Source of the DNA: Clostridia bacterium
Lineage (GTDB): Bacteria; Bacillota; Clostridia; TANB77; CAG-508
Assembly: GCA_017517685.1 (NCBI GenBank)
Contig: JAFWYK010000004.1
Coordinates: forward strand, 44,979 to 108,978
DNA length: 64,000 bases
Reading direction: 5' to 3'
Under the pieces are notes generated by a model that was given only the letters and a program-made list of their open reading frames with translations, was not told the origin of the DNA and did not search any database. Positions 1-9,342 of this stretch are shown piece after piece (the stretch's first letter is position 1; every line of letters begins with the position of its first letter). The position numbers and the translations under genes were made by a program.

Positions 1-3000
1 ACTTAGTTCTTCTTTATCTAAAGGTTCTGATTTTAAAAGAATTATAAAAGATATAGTTTCATTAGAATCAATTGCACTTAAGTAACCCTTAACCATATTT
101 CCATCAGTTTTTGTTGTTATAGGTTTTTTACCTTCTGATGTTGTGTGTATTACTGATAAACATTCTGGTATTTTTGTTTCAATATTAATTGCACTTGATT
201 TATATGCACCTTTATTTTTTATATTAATTATATATTCAAAATCTTTACATTCTTCAACAGAATTTGTAGTAGTATTTAGTTCATGAGTTATTTCTAATTC
301 TGGTCCTACCAATTTAACTTCTATTGCATCACTTTTTTCTTCAATATCGTTATCAGCAGTAACTGTAAAGTTTGCCTTTGATAATACCAACCCAATATTT
401 TTCATATTTGAAATATCACAATCTGCATAAAATCTTGCACTATCCAGATACTCTAAATCTCCAATTGTAAAATCAATTTCATTAGTTTCTTCATTATATT
501 CATATTCATATGGGTTTTCTACTAATTCATTAATACCTCTAAACTTCAATTCTTTTGGTATTACAGCGTTGATATCAACACCTGTTATTTTTTCTCCACT
601 AATATTTTGTATTTTTACAATATATGAGAAGAAATCTCCTGAAACAAAATCTCCAACAAGTCCTTCTGTTTTATATGGTGTTATTTCAATATCAAAAAAT
701 CTTCTTTCTATTTTGTTTTTCACTATATTAGTAACATATTCTTTTGCTGATCCTTCTACAGTCACTTTTGCTTTATTCTCTAAAACAAATTCATTTGGTA
801 ATTTATCAATATAATGAACATCATTGTTTTCATCTATTGTATAATATAAATCTTTCTCATAATCATATCTTGCATTTGGAACCATTATTGAATATTCTTT
901 TACAGTTTTTGGCAATTTGTCTGTCTTCATTGGAATTTTAATCTCAACTTTTTCACCAGCTTCTAAACTAGAAATCGTAGAAACAAAGTTTTGTAAATTA
1001 TGTTTTACTACATATCCATTATTACCATCATTTTTATTTTCTTGTTTTTCACAGAAAAATGCAAATGTCGGTCTATCAACGACTATTTTTACATCTTTTA
1101 AATCTACACTACCTGTATTTTTTACATCTACATAGTAATTCAAATATCTTGATTCACCTATTGCTTTATTTCCAACGTCGACTCTCATTGTAGCTTCATA
1201 TTTAGCTCCAACTTCTGTAGCGATTCCTACAGAATCAGCTAATGTTTTTTCGGCTAAAATAATTGTATCTTCTTTTCTATTGTAAATGGCAGCAAAACTT
1301 CCTAACATTTTAACTTCATATCCTAGATTTGAAGGTATTTCAAAATCATATGAATATTTTAAAATTGCTCCAGGAGCTACTGTTCCTTCTACAACAATCA
1401 TAAATGATTTTGTAAAATCTCCTATAAAGTTTTCTGTCCACTCATTACCTTTTTTATTTAAATCTGTATCAGCATTCTCATTTCCAGAGTAATAAATTTT
1501 TGATCTATTTGTATTTTCTTCAGAAGCTATAATTTTTCCTTTAACCAAAGCATCTACATTTGTTCCAAGGTCCTCCCTAGTAACAACATCTTTATTGCCT
1601 TTAAAAGGAACTCTTCCTAATAAAATTGTTTCTGTACAATCATCATCAGTATTATTTAATACAATTAATTCCATTGTTGCAATTCGTGATTCTGAATCTC
1701 TTCTTACTTCAATAATTTTTTCACCTTGCTTGATAGATTTTACTGTATTATTATTTCCATCATAATTTTTTATAGCATTAATAGCTAATAATCCTGTTGG
1801 TCCTTTAAATTCAATAGATTTAGCATCATAACCATTTGTTTGTCTTATTATTGAATTTGAATAATTTCTAATAACAGACCATTTTGTTTGAACTGTATAA
1901 TTAGTTACCCCTTCATTACAATAATATAATTTAATCTGATCTTTTTTACTTGATGTGTACTCATCAACAACAATATCAGCATTAATAATTATATTTGTAC
2001 CATTTGTTAATTCGCTAGAATTAAATCTTGTTTGAACACCTTTTAAATCAATTTTAATTCTTGGTGTTCCATCAATATTTGTATATGTACTAAAATCAGA
2101 TATTTCAAATTCTTCACCATGTAATAAATTAACACTTAACAATCTAATCTCTTTAACATGATTTGGTAATGCTATTTCAAATGTTGGATTAGCATATAAA
2201 TCTCCATTAACATTATTGTTATTTAATTCTATTTTAAACTCAATATTTCCGTTCTCTTTTGTTGTAGAAAACACTTCTTTATTAACTGATAATGTTGCAT
2301 TTGTAGAGCTTTTTTCAAAAGCTTTTTTTGTAGCCATTGGAGTTAATTGAATTTCTTCAGCCATTCCAAGATATTTTACTTTCATTTCTACTACACTTTC
2401 AATATCAGTAATATTTTTATTAAATATTTCTTTTTCTAATTCACATTTCCCAATTACTTTTGATAACTCAAAATCAATTGTTCCATTTCTTTTAATTCCA
2501 TTTAATTCAATTAATAAATTTCTTTCATTATTTAATTTTAATTCTATTTCATTTTCATTTTTTAACAAATCTTTATTAATTATATATAAAACTTCTTCGT
2601 TTAAATTTTTTAATACAATTTCTCCACCATTTGCTAAAATCTCTTGTAATTGAGCAGAATTAAATTTAATATTTTTAATTTCTACATTATCAGCATCAAA
2701 ATCTAATCCTAAATTACTTTTATAAATTTCTTTTGATACGTCAATTTTTACATTTTCTAAAATATCACTTGTTAAAATATTAACTCTAACTTGTGTTTTA
2801 TATTCAGTTTCATACATTGCTATTTCTGAATTATAATTTGCATTAATCTTTGCTTTATTAATTTTTTCTGAACTTGTACCAATTGAACTTGTTAAAAGTT
2901 CATCTTTTTTTACTGTAACTTCTTTTGTTTCATCAATTTTCTTTGTTATTGTTTTTGTATTTGCACTATATTCAACTGTTCTTACAGTTACTGTATTTGA

Positions 3001-4317
3001 AAGATTATATTTTTCTTCTTCAACATATTCTTTAAATCTATATATGATTACGTATTGATCTTCTCCATGAGAATAAACGGCTGTATTTCCTTCTTTATTT
3101 ACAGTCTTAATTGTTATTTTGTTATTTTCTTTATCATAGCTCCAATTATTTCTAGTAAATGTTGTTTCACCAACATCTTCACCATTAGTTGCTAATGTTT
3201 TATTAGCAACTACATTTATTTCTATAGGAGCTTGATCATTTATTTTTGGAACATCAACTTCAATCGTTGTAGATTTTACTGGTAAATATTTGCTATCATT
3301 AATATTTCTTGTAATTGTAATATCATTTTGTACAATAGTACCAGAAACATCCATTACTGAGAATGGTGAGAATTTTGAAAATTCACTAGATACAACTATA
3401 TCTTTTGAATAATCCCACCCCACAACAACTTTTTCTTCTTTACCTATTTTTACTTCTTTTAAGTTTTTATTAATAAAAGTACCACTTAATTGTAATTTAA
3501 CTTCTTCTAATAAATTATTAATGTCTAATTTTTCTCCAGGAACAAATTCTAAGTCAACAACAATTTTTGTATCTTCTATTATATTGCTTAATAAGATTTC
3601 ATTTTCAGATTCAATAACAATATCTAATAAAGCATCTTTTACTTTATCTTCATATGTCTCTTCATCTTCTTCATCTTCTACAATAACATTTTCATCAACT
3701 AATATTTCTTCACCAATTGCATCAATAATAGAAGCTAATGGATTTGTTTTAACAACATCACTATCAGCTTGTTGTACTTTATCTGATACTTTATCTAAAA
3801 TACTTTGAATTGAACTGTCTACTGTTACTGTATTTGTGTTAGAATCAGTTGCAGGCTCTTCCCCTTTCTCATCTTCAGTTTTTTCAACTTCTTCTTTAGG
3901 TTCTTCTAATAAAGATTCAGCACCTTTTATTGCTTCAACTAAACTTGATTCAGTTTTTGTTGTAGCTAATAAGTTTTGACTTACTGCTGAAAATTTAAAT
4001 CCAAGACTACTACCATCAGCACTAACCGCTCTAATAGTACCATCTTGTAAGAAACCTTCAACTTGTGGAAGAATTTCTAAAACCAATTTGATATTTTCAT
4101 TTACGTTTTTTGTAAGTTCTGTAATCTTGTTACCGTCTTCGTCTTCGAAATAAGCATCGAATTTGATTTCATCTTTTCTGAAGAAACCACGATTAATAAC
4201 CTCGAATTCATCACTTGCAGCAATTGCTGATAATGTGAAACCGAAGTTACTGAATAACATCATAAAAACGATTAAGATCACTATTAACTTAGCTTTTAAA
4301 GTTTTTACTGTTCCCAT
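1..4317 (-). CDS. Giant secreted surface protein, C-terminus cut by window edge
   Basis: An open frame runs without a stop from an ATG at 4317 to the window edge, giving 1439 residues and no end. The start has a good site (AAGGAG, 7 bases before ATG). The N-terminus is a signal peptide: a lysine-containing head, a hydrophobic core (LIVILIVFMMLF) and a likely cut after SAIAA. Residues about 130-240 form an acidic linker rich in Glu, Asp, Ser and Thr. The rest is long beta-rich sequence; near residues 1040, 1200 and 1335 it restarts with similar units of the form V-x-N-x-G/S followed by PKELKF- or PECLSV-like strands, which resembles DUF11/CARDB-type surface repeats. No catalytic motif is visible. 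A wall anchor, if present, lies outside the window. Function as adhesin or wall protein is inference. Confidence 0.85.
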   Translation of the reverse strand, partial: MGTVKTLKAKLIVILIVFMMLFSNFGFTLSAIAASDEFEVINRGFFRKDEIKFDAYFEDEDGNKITELTKNVNENIKLVLEILPQVEGFLQDGTIRAVSADGSSLGFKFSAVSQNLLATTKTESSLVEAIKGAESLLEEPKEEVEKTEDEKGEEPATDSNTNTVTVDSSIQSILDKVSDKVQQADSDVVKTNPLASIIDAIGEEILVDENVIVEDEEDEETYEDKVKDALLDIVIESENEILLSNIIEDTKIVVDLEFVPGEKLDINNLLEEVKLQLSGTFINKNLKEVKIGKEEKVVVGWDYSKDIVVSSEFSKFSPFSVMDVSGTIVQNDITITRNINDSKYLPVKSTTIEVDVPKINDQAPIEINVVANKTLATNGEDVGETTFTRNNWSYDKENNKITIKTVNKEGNTAVYSHGEDQYVIIYRFKEYVEEEKYNLSNTVTVRTVEYSANTKTITKKIDETKEVTVKKDELLTSSIGTSSEKINKAKINANYNSEIAMYETEYKTQVRVNILTSDILENVKIDVSKEIYKSNLGLDFDADNVEIKNIKFNSAQLQEILANGGEIVLKNLNEEVLYIINKDLLKNENEIELKLNNERNLLIELNGIKRNGTIDFELSKVIGKCELEKEIFNKNITDIESVVEMKVKYLGMAEEIQLTPMATKKAFEKSSTNATLSVNKEVFSTTKENGNIEFKIELNNNNVNGDLYANPTFEIALPNHVKEIRLLSVNLLHGEEFEISDFSTYTNIDGTPRIKIDLKGVQTRFNSSELTNGTNIIINADIVVDEYTSSKKDQIKLYYCNEGVTNYTVQTKWSVIRNYSNSIIRQTNGYDAKSIEFKGPTGLLAINAIKNYDGNNNTVKSIKQGEKIIEVRRDSESRIATMELIVLNNTDDDCTETILLGRVPFKGNKDVVTREDLGTNVDALVKGKIIASEENTNRSKIYYSGNENADTDLNKKGNEWTENFIGDFTKSFMIVVEGTVAPGAILKYSYDFEIPSNLGYEVKMLGSFAAIYNRKEDTIILAEKTLADSVGIATEVGAKYEATMRVDVGNKAIGESRYLNYYVDVKNTGSVDLKDVKIVVDRPTFAFFCEKQENKNDGNNGYVVKHNLQNFVSTISSLEAGEKVEIKIPMKTDKLPKTVKEYSIMVPNARYDYEKDLYYTIDENNDVHYIDKLPNEFVLENKAKVTVEGSAKEYVTNIVKNKIERRFFDIEITPYKTEGLVGDFVSGDFFSYIVKIQNISGEKITGVDINAVIPKELKFRGINELVENPYEYEYNEETNEIDFTIGDLEYLDSARFYADCDISNMKNIGLVLSKANFTVTADNDIEEKSDAIEVKLVGPELEITHELNTTTNSVEECKDFEYIINIKNKGAYKSSAINIETKIPECLSVIHTTSEGKKPITTKTDGNMVKGYLSAIDSNETISFIILLKSEPLDKEELS

Positions 4318-4611
4318 AAAATACTCCTTCTCTTTTGAATTTGGACGCAATACGTCTTACTTTTATTTATATATATAAAATATTACTCTCCTTTTAGTGA
4401 TTTGTAAATACCAGTGTTTTCAAGGGTTGTAGCCCGTTTTTCTACGGAAATAAATGCATTACACGTTTTTTTACTTAGTATTAAGTTTACATTACATTTT
4501 TCGACATTTGCCAATGTTTTCCACAATTTTTTCCTCTTTTGTGGATATCCGTAAGAAATTATCAACATTTCATTTTTACTGCATATACTTATAAAAAAAG
4601 GAGGAATAACT
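4318..4611. promoter_or_regulatory. Divergent intergenic region with DnaA-box-like motifs
   Basis: This 294-base gap separates the giant surface gene (minus) from the small plus-strand genes, so it must hold both promoters. It contains TTTTCCACA at 4517-4525, TGTGGATAT at 4540-4548 (reverse of ATATCCACA) and TTATCAACA at 4559-4567; the first fits the relaxed DnaA-box consensus TTWTNCACA and the others differ from the strict box TTATCCACA by one base. No convincing gene is present; a minus-strand frame here has no ribosome binding site support. Confidence 0.4.
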
Positions 4612-4752
4612 TTGAATAACATGGATATTAACAAACTTCTTGCCGCAATTTCAAAAATGGATAAGGCTGAACTTGAAAAAAACATATATAAAGCTCAGCA
4701 AATACTTGAAAACTCAAACATTAAGCAAGATTTTAAGAAGGATGATAAATAA
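4612..4752 (+). CDS. Small conserved-looking protein, 46 residues
   Basis: A TTG start at 4612 sits 7 bases after a strong GGAGG site (4600-4604); the later in-frame ATG at 4621 is too far from it. The 46-residue product begins MNNMDINKLLAAISKM and is rich in Lys, Glu and Asn, with a likely amphipathic helix over residues 5-35. No membrane segment or known motif is seen. It ends three bases before the next gene's ATG, which suggests translational coupling. I recall similar short proteins in Clostridia but cannot name a function. Confidence 0.6.
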   Translation: MNNMDINKLLAAISKMDKAELEKNIYKAQQILENSNIKQDFKKDDK

Positions 4753-4755
4753 TTT

Positions 4756-5151
4756 ATGAATGAAGATTTTTCAGAATTATTGAATAATTTTACAAATATT
4801 TTAAAAGAAAAAGATATTGATATTAACAAAATAGCAGGCGACACTCATTCGCCTGCTGAAAACACTGATACTTCAAGCTTTTCTCTTGATTTAGACACAA
4901 TTTTAAAAATCAAAAATATTATATCTAAAATCAATCAAAATACCGATAGCCCTAGGAATAAACTATTATTATCTTTAAAACCTTTTTTAGACAATGATAA
5001 AAGTGAAAAAGTCGATAAATACATAAAAATTGCAACAATGCTTACTATTCTTGAAGATGATAATTTCGATATAGGATTAAACATATTAAAAAGCAACAAA
5101 AAAGGCTATGATCTAATCTTGATCATAACCTTATTTCTCCTTATATTTTAA
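4756..5151 (+). CDS. Unknown protein, 131 residues, tail encoded by a terminator
   Basis: This gene starts three bases after the stop of the 46-residue gene and has only a weak upstream AAGG, so coupled translation is likely. Residues 1-120 are hydrophilic and helical; the stretch LLLSLKPFLDNDKSEKVDKYI (about residues 70-91) is of a type I associate with short uncharacterised Clostridia proteins in which leucine-rich KPFL is followed by KVDK. The last 15 residues (LILIITLFLLIF end) are very hydrophobic and are encoded by the stem-loop that terminates the convergent minC transcript (5102-5132). This suggests that an earlier natural stop was lost and translation now runs through the hairpin. 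The alternative, a true C-terminal membrane anchor, cannot be excluded. Function unknown. Confidence 0.6.
   Translation: MNEDFSELLNNFTNILKEKDIDINKIAGDTHSPAENTDTSSFSLDLDTILKIKNIISKINQNTDSPRNKLLLSLKPFLDNDKSEKVDKYIKIATMLTILEDDNFDIGLNILKSNKKGYDLILIITLFLLIF
5096..5132 (-). terminator. Terminator of the mre-min operon
   Basis: Arms AAGGCTATGATC (5102-5113) and GATCATAACCTT (5121-5132) pair with one mismatch across a 7-base loop. Read on the minus strand the stem is followed by TTTTTTG, so it ends the minC transcript. It lies inside the coding end of the convergent plus-strand gene. Confidence 0.75.
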
Positions 5152-5152
5152 A

Positions 5153-5758
5153 TTACACAATTATAATTTCATTCTTCTCAATCTTACAAATAGGGCATTT
5201 ATCAACTCTTTCCCCTACTTCTCTTACTAAGTTTGCTATTCTAATTTGTGTTACATCTATATAATTTGCAGATATCATAGCCATTGTATTACCATTTGCA
5301 CCAGCGTGAGCAACACCTCTTAATGCACCTAATATCATAATATTTCCACCTGCTATTATTTCAGCTCCAGAGTTAACATCACCACAAACAACTATGCTTC
5401 CTGGATACTCTTCTCTTTTTCCAGCTCTTAATGTATTTTGTATAAATTTAGTTTCTGATATATCTGTATCTGCTTCAAAAGTTCTTTTTATAGCATGTAA
5501 TCCTAATAAATCAGATACATCATCAAATTTAATTGGAACATCAATTTCAGCTTGAATTTCACTTTTTACTCTATTAATTTCAGATTCAGTAAACAATCTT
5601 CCAGTAACCCTCATTGGTAATGTAGAAGATTTATAAAAATCTCTTAGTTTAGGTAATTTCGTTTGTAATTCTTCTAATATTTCATGAATTTCAGCAATTA
5701 CATTTACGTTTAATATTATTTCATTTGTAGTTTGGTTAATCTTAATATTATTTAGCAT
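5153..5758 (-). CDS. minC: Septum site-determining protein MinC
   Basis: MinC, with MinD, blocks FtsZ ring formation away from mid-cell. The 201-residue length is near the usual 210-230. The C-terminal half carries the beta-helix signature of the family: VVCGDVNSGAEIIAGGNI, then GALRGVAHAGANGN and the end IRIANLVREVGER. The N-terminal FtsZ-inhibiting domain is less conserved. It follows the PBP2 gene by 16 bases in the usual mreC-mreD-pbp2-minC order and is the last gene before the operon terminator. Unusually, minD and minE do not follow; the next gene is on the other strand. The extreme C-terminus contains CPICKIEKNE, a CxxC pair not usual for MinC. Confidence 0.92.
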   Translation of the reverse strand: MLNNIKINQTTNEIILNVNVIAEIHEILEELQTKLPKLRDFYKSSTLPMRVTGRLFTESEINRVKSEIQAEIDVPIKFDDVSDLLGLHAIKRTFEADTDISETKFIQNTLRAGKREEYPGSIVVCGDVNSGAEIIAGGNIMILGALRGVAHAGANGNTMAMISANYIDVTQIRIANLVREVGERVDKCPICKIEKNEIIIV

Positions 5759-5774
5759 TAATTTACCCTTCCTT

Positions 5775-7856
5775 CTATCTAAAAGATTCTGTCTCTACTG
5801 AAGCTGACATATCCTCAGTTACTGATACTACATTCATTCCGAAATATTCGTAAATAATCTCTTTTACTATTTCCGCTGTGTAGAAACCATGGTGACCATT
5901 TTCTACCATAACTACTACAGCTATTTCTGGATCTTCATACGGTGCAAATCCTGCAAACCATCCATCAGTTCTTCTTCCTGCTTCTGCCGAACCTGTTTTA
6001 CCTCCAACTGATATTGAAAAGTCTTTAAATGTAGTATAGGCTGTTCCACCTTCACCTTCTGTAACTGATCTCATTCCTTCTAATACTGTGTGCATTGTAT
6101 CATCACTAATATCAAGGGCTTCAGTTTCTTCATTTGTTAATCCTAATTTATTATTAATAAATTCATCTATTTCATTTTTTGAAACTTGAGTTCCATTTGA
6201 TTTTATAACACTTTTTACAATTGATACGTCTAGTTTATTTCCTCCATTTGCTACCATTGCAAGATATTTACACATTTGTAATGGTGTAAAACTGTTAAAT
6301 CCTTGTCCAATAGATGCATAAGCTGTTTGAGCAGCTGACCAAACTTCTCCTTTTCGTTTTGCCACTTCCCTTGTTGCTAGAGTTCCAGAGTTTTCTCCGA
6401 CAATCTCTATTCCTGTTTTGCCTCCTAATCCAAAATATCTTGCATATTTTTCAATATTTTCTATTCCCATTCTTTGACTTACTTCAAAGAAAAAATAATT
6501 ACAAGATTTTTGAATAGCTTGTGCTATGTTCAAAGGTCCATGTCCTCTACCATAATCATTGTAGTACCAGCATGCAGGATCGTCTGTTTCACCTGTTACT
6601 ATACCATAATAAGGTCCATTATCATTTATCTTTTCTCTAGAATTTGTTACCCCACTTTCTAAAGCAGCTATTGCAGTTATCATTTTAAATATAGATCCTG
6701 GAGCATATGAACCTTGCATTGCTTTACTTGATAAAGGATGATATGGATTATCTTTGTATTCATTATATTTTTGAGTAGATATTCCGTTATAGAATAATCC
6801 TGGCTCATAATCTGGATAGCTAGCCATAGCCAAAACCTCACCAGTTTTAACGTTAATTGCTACTGCAGCTCCACCTTCAGCAGGAGCTGGATCACCAAGT
6901 TCACCATTCCTTATTCTTTCGATATTTCTTTCTAAAGATTCTTCTGCAATTCTTTGTAGATTTGCATCTATTGTAAGGACTATATTAGCACCACCAATAG
7001 CTTCTTTAGAAATATATTCACCTGTTACTGTTCCATCAACAGACATATCTATTTGCTTTTCGCCATCTTCACCTCTTAAGTATTCTTCAAATGTCTTCTC
7101 TATTCCTGTTTGTCCAACTTTATCTGCAACATCATATTCATAAGTATCACCACGTTTGGCAAATTCTTCTTGATTTGCTTTACTAATTCTTGATGCATAT
7201 CCTATAATATGCGATGCTAAAGTGCCTTGATGATATATTCTAGTAGGTTCTACTACTATATTAACACCAGTTAAACTTTGTGAGTTTTCTTGTAGTTGAA
7301 CTGCACTCGTTCTTGATATATTATCAGATATTTCCATAGATCTTGTTGTAGAATATCCGATAGTTGATATTGCATATCTTATTGCTAAGATTTGTCTAAT
7401 TTCTTTTACATTATCGCTTTTAATATTGTATTTATCTCTAAATAAGTAAAAAGCCTCTTCAGCCGAAGCTGTTTCTGGTATTTTGTATTTAGTTTTCCAC
7501 TCTGCCAGTTTTTCATCATTTTCAAAATGAAATTCAAATGGATCTATACTAATTGGAAAAGGATCAACATATGTATCTCCATTACTTTCAAGAATATTAG
7601 TCATTGTAAGTATTGAACTATTAAGTTGATCATCTTCTGTTTTTGCATTATACATCTCAAGTGAGAATTCCATTTCTGTACTAACCAGAACATTTCCACT
7701 TCTATCAAGTATGCTTCCTCTTGCCGCTTCTATTGTCGCAACTCTCGTTAACTTCGTATTTGAATTCTCTCTATATTCTGCTCCTTTTACAATCTGCAGA
7801 TTAAACAGCTGCATAAGGATTAAAATTCCCATTAGATATACAATCGCGGTAAGCAT
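5775..7856 (-). CDS. mrdA: Penicillin-binding protein 2 (elongasome transpeptidase)
   Basis: Class B PBP that cross-links peptidoglycan during rod elongation. Seen: one N-terminal membrane helix (LTAIVYLMGILILMQLF), the pedestal motif ARGSILDRSGNVL, a dimerisation region ending in VGQTGIEKTFEEYLRG, then the transpeptidase domain with SxxK in GSYAPGSIFKM (about residue 388), SxN in KSCNYFF (about 449) and KTG in GGKTGSAEAGRR (about 619). Length 693 is normal. The first ATG (7856) leaves almost no cytoplasmic tail and a weak AGG site. The frame is open upstream to a CTG at 7901 that lies 8 bases after AGGGG and would add LRKKSELEKSNFRYN, a basic tail like those of homologues; no ATG, GTG or TTG exists in between. 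Confidence 0.95.
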   Translation of the reverse strand: MLTAIVYLMGILILMQLFNLQIVKGAEYRENSNTKLTRVATIEAARGSILDRSGNVLVSTEMEFSLEMYNAKTEDDQLNSSILTMTNILESNGDTYVDPFPISIDPFEFHFENDEKLAEWKTKYKIPETASAEEAFYLFRDKYNIKSDNVKEIRQILAIRYAISTIGYSTTRSMEISDNISRTSAVQLQENSQSLTGVNIVVEPTRIYHQGTLASHIIGYASRISKANQEEFAKRGDTYEYDVADKVGQTGIEKTFEEYLRGEDGEKQIDMSVDGTVTGEYISKEAIGGANIVLTIDANLQRIAEESLERNIERIRNGELGDPAPAEGGAAVAINVKTGEVLAMASYPDYEPGLFYNGISTQKYNEYKDNPYHPLSSKAMQGSYAPGSIFKMITAIAALESGVTNSREKINDNGPYYGIVTGETDDPACWYYNDYGRGHGPLNIAQAIQKSCNYFFFEVSQRMGIENIEKYARYFGLGGKTGIEIVGENSGTLATREVAKRKGEVWSAAQTAYASIGQGFNSFTPLQMCKYLAMVANGGNKLDVSIVKSVIKSNGTQVSKNEIDEFINNKLGLTNEETEALDISDDTMHTVLEGMRSVTEGEGGTAYTTFKDFSISVGGKTGSAEAGRRTDGWFAGFAPYEDPEIAVVVMVENGHHGFYTAEIVKEIIYEYFGMNVVSVTEDMSASVETESFR

Positions 7857-7937
7857 ATTGTACCTGAAATTAGATTTCTCTAATTCACTCTTTTTTCTCA
7901 GCTATCTCACCCCTATTCTTAATAGAATTTTTCTATT

Positions 7938-8471
7938 TTAGAAATATCTTGTTAAGATATTATTTTTCTTATATGTTCTATCTACTAAATATCCTGTTTT
8001 TTGTATTAATGGATAGAAGATTATAGAAAGTAAAATATTATATAAAGTTTCTAGTAAAACAATCTTTAAAAAAGCAAAATACTCTCTATCAAATTCTAAT
8101 ATTAAAGAATTTAAAAAATATAATCCAAATTCATAAATAATAGTCGCACCAGCTACCATCATAATTATTGTTAATTTATTTTCTTTTGAAAAGTTTTTAT
8201 CAAAATATGAACCTAAATAACCAATAACACAAAGCATTACTGCAGATGTACCTATTACTTTTCCATAAACAAAATCAAGTATTAGTCCAAATAAAACACC
8301 TAGTGAAATACCAAAAAATTGATTTGCAAACAATCCTATGCATAATACATAAATTACAATCAAATTTGGACTAATTCCAGCTATAGTAAAAGAACTAAAT
8401 ATATTTACTTGTAAGAAAAATACTACAAAAAATATTAATATCAAACAAATCGCTATAGCGGTTTTTCTCAT
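7938..8471 (-). CDS. mreD: Rod shape-determining membrane protein MreD
   Basis: The 177-residue protein is almost entirely hydrophobic with about five or six membrane helices, and matches MreD by size, topology and place between mreC and PBP2. MreD links the cytoplasmic MreB filaments to PBP2 and RodA in the elongasome. The stretch GVLFGLILDFVYGK (middle of the protein) resembles the conserved G-x-x-x-G-x-x-x-D motif of the family. It begins 15 bases after mreC ends, so the genes are probably co-transcribed. Confidence 0.85.
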   Translation of the reverse strand: MRKTAIAICLILIFFVVFFLQVNIFSSFTIAGISPNLIVIYVLCIGLFANQFFGISLGVLFGLILDFVYGKVIGTSAVMLCVIGYLGSYFDKNFSKENKLTIIMMVAGATIIYEFGLYFLNSLILEFDREYFAFLKIVLLETLYNILLSIIFYPLIQKTGYLVDRTYKKNNILTRYF

Positions 8472-8486
8472 ATCTTAAGTTCCTTT

Positions 8487-9305
8487 CTATTCATCAACAA
8501 TAATTAATACTGTATCTAATTTTGAAAAATCAACAGCTGGTTCTACAGTAGCATATCTATCTGTAATATTGCTTGTTGTAATTATTTCTTTTATTGTACC
8601 AATTATTATTCCTTTAGGATAAATTCCACCAACACCTGATGTATAAACATTATCACCTTGAATAAGTTCAGCACCTGTTGGAATATAACTTGCTCTTAAG
8701 ATTTGATCATTTTCTAATGTTCCTTTGCAAATTACACTCTCTTGTGTTGTACTAATTGTAGAACTTACTGTACTTGCTGAGTCTATTATAACTTGAACTT
8801 TACAAGTTTTTGCTGTTACTGAAATAACATGTCCAACTAATCCTTTATCAGCTATAACAGTCATCTTTTCTTTTATTCCATCATCTGAACCAACATTAAG
8901 TACTAATGTACTACTGTAATTACTTACATCTTTGTTAATTACATATGCAGGTACAGTATTGTAATTTGTGTATTTATCTGATAAATGCATATATTGTTGT
9001 AATTGTGTATTTTCTGCTTTTATCAATTCTAATTCTCTAACTAGAGTTTCAAGCTCACTGTTTCTTTTCTTTAGTTCTTCATTTTCAGCAATAACAGTAT
9101 CTATATTTTCAAAATAAACACTGTTACCTTGAATTTTATTCTTTAAATCAACAAATACTTTTTGAACAGGATTTACGACAGAACTTACTGCACTTTCAAA
9201 AAAAGACAATTTATTAGTTTCTACATTAGAAAGAAATATTAAGAGTACTAAAATTATTATAGTAACTATTCCACCTAATATTTCGGTTTGCCTATTTCTA
9301 TTCAT
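8487..9305 (-). CDS. mreC: Rod shape-determining protein MreC
   Basis: MreC is a bitopic scaffold of the elongasome. The 272-residue protein has one membrane helix near residues 11-25 (IVTIIILVLLIFLSN), a coiled coil at about 65-100 (ENEELKKRNSELETLVREL) and a C-terminal beta-barrel part with VLNVGSDDGIKEKM, VIADKGLVGHV, and GGIYPKGIIIGTI, all family signatures. The start has a GGAAGAGG-type site. mreB, which usually precedes it, is not in the window; a DUF4321 gene precedes it instead, a neighbour also known in Clostridia. Confidence 0.93.
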   Translation of the reverse strand: MNRNRQTEILGGIVTIIILVLLIFLSNVETNKLSFFESAVSSVVNPVQKVFVDLKNKIQGNSVYFENIDTVIAENEELKKRNSELETLVRELELIKAENTQLQQYMHLSDKYTNYNTVPAYVINKDVSNYSSTLVLNVGSDDGIKEKMTVIADKGLVGHVISVTAKTCKVQVIIDSASTVSSTISTTQESVICKGTLENDQILRASYIPTGAELIQGDNVYTSGVGGIYPKGIIIGTIKEIITTSNITDRYATVEPAVDFSKLDTVLIIVDE

Positions 9306-9342
9306 CTACCTCTTCCTTTCATTTAAAGTTTGTTTATTTATA

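Noticed and set aside
4383..4685. Minus-strand frame of 100 residues
   Set aside because: Overlaps the plus-strand 46-residue gene and the divergent promoter region; no ribosome site.
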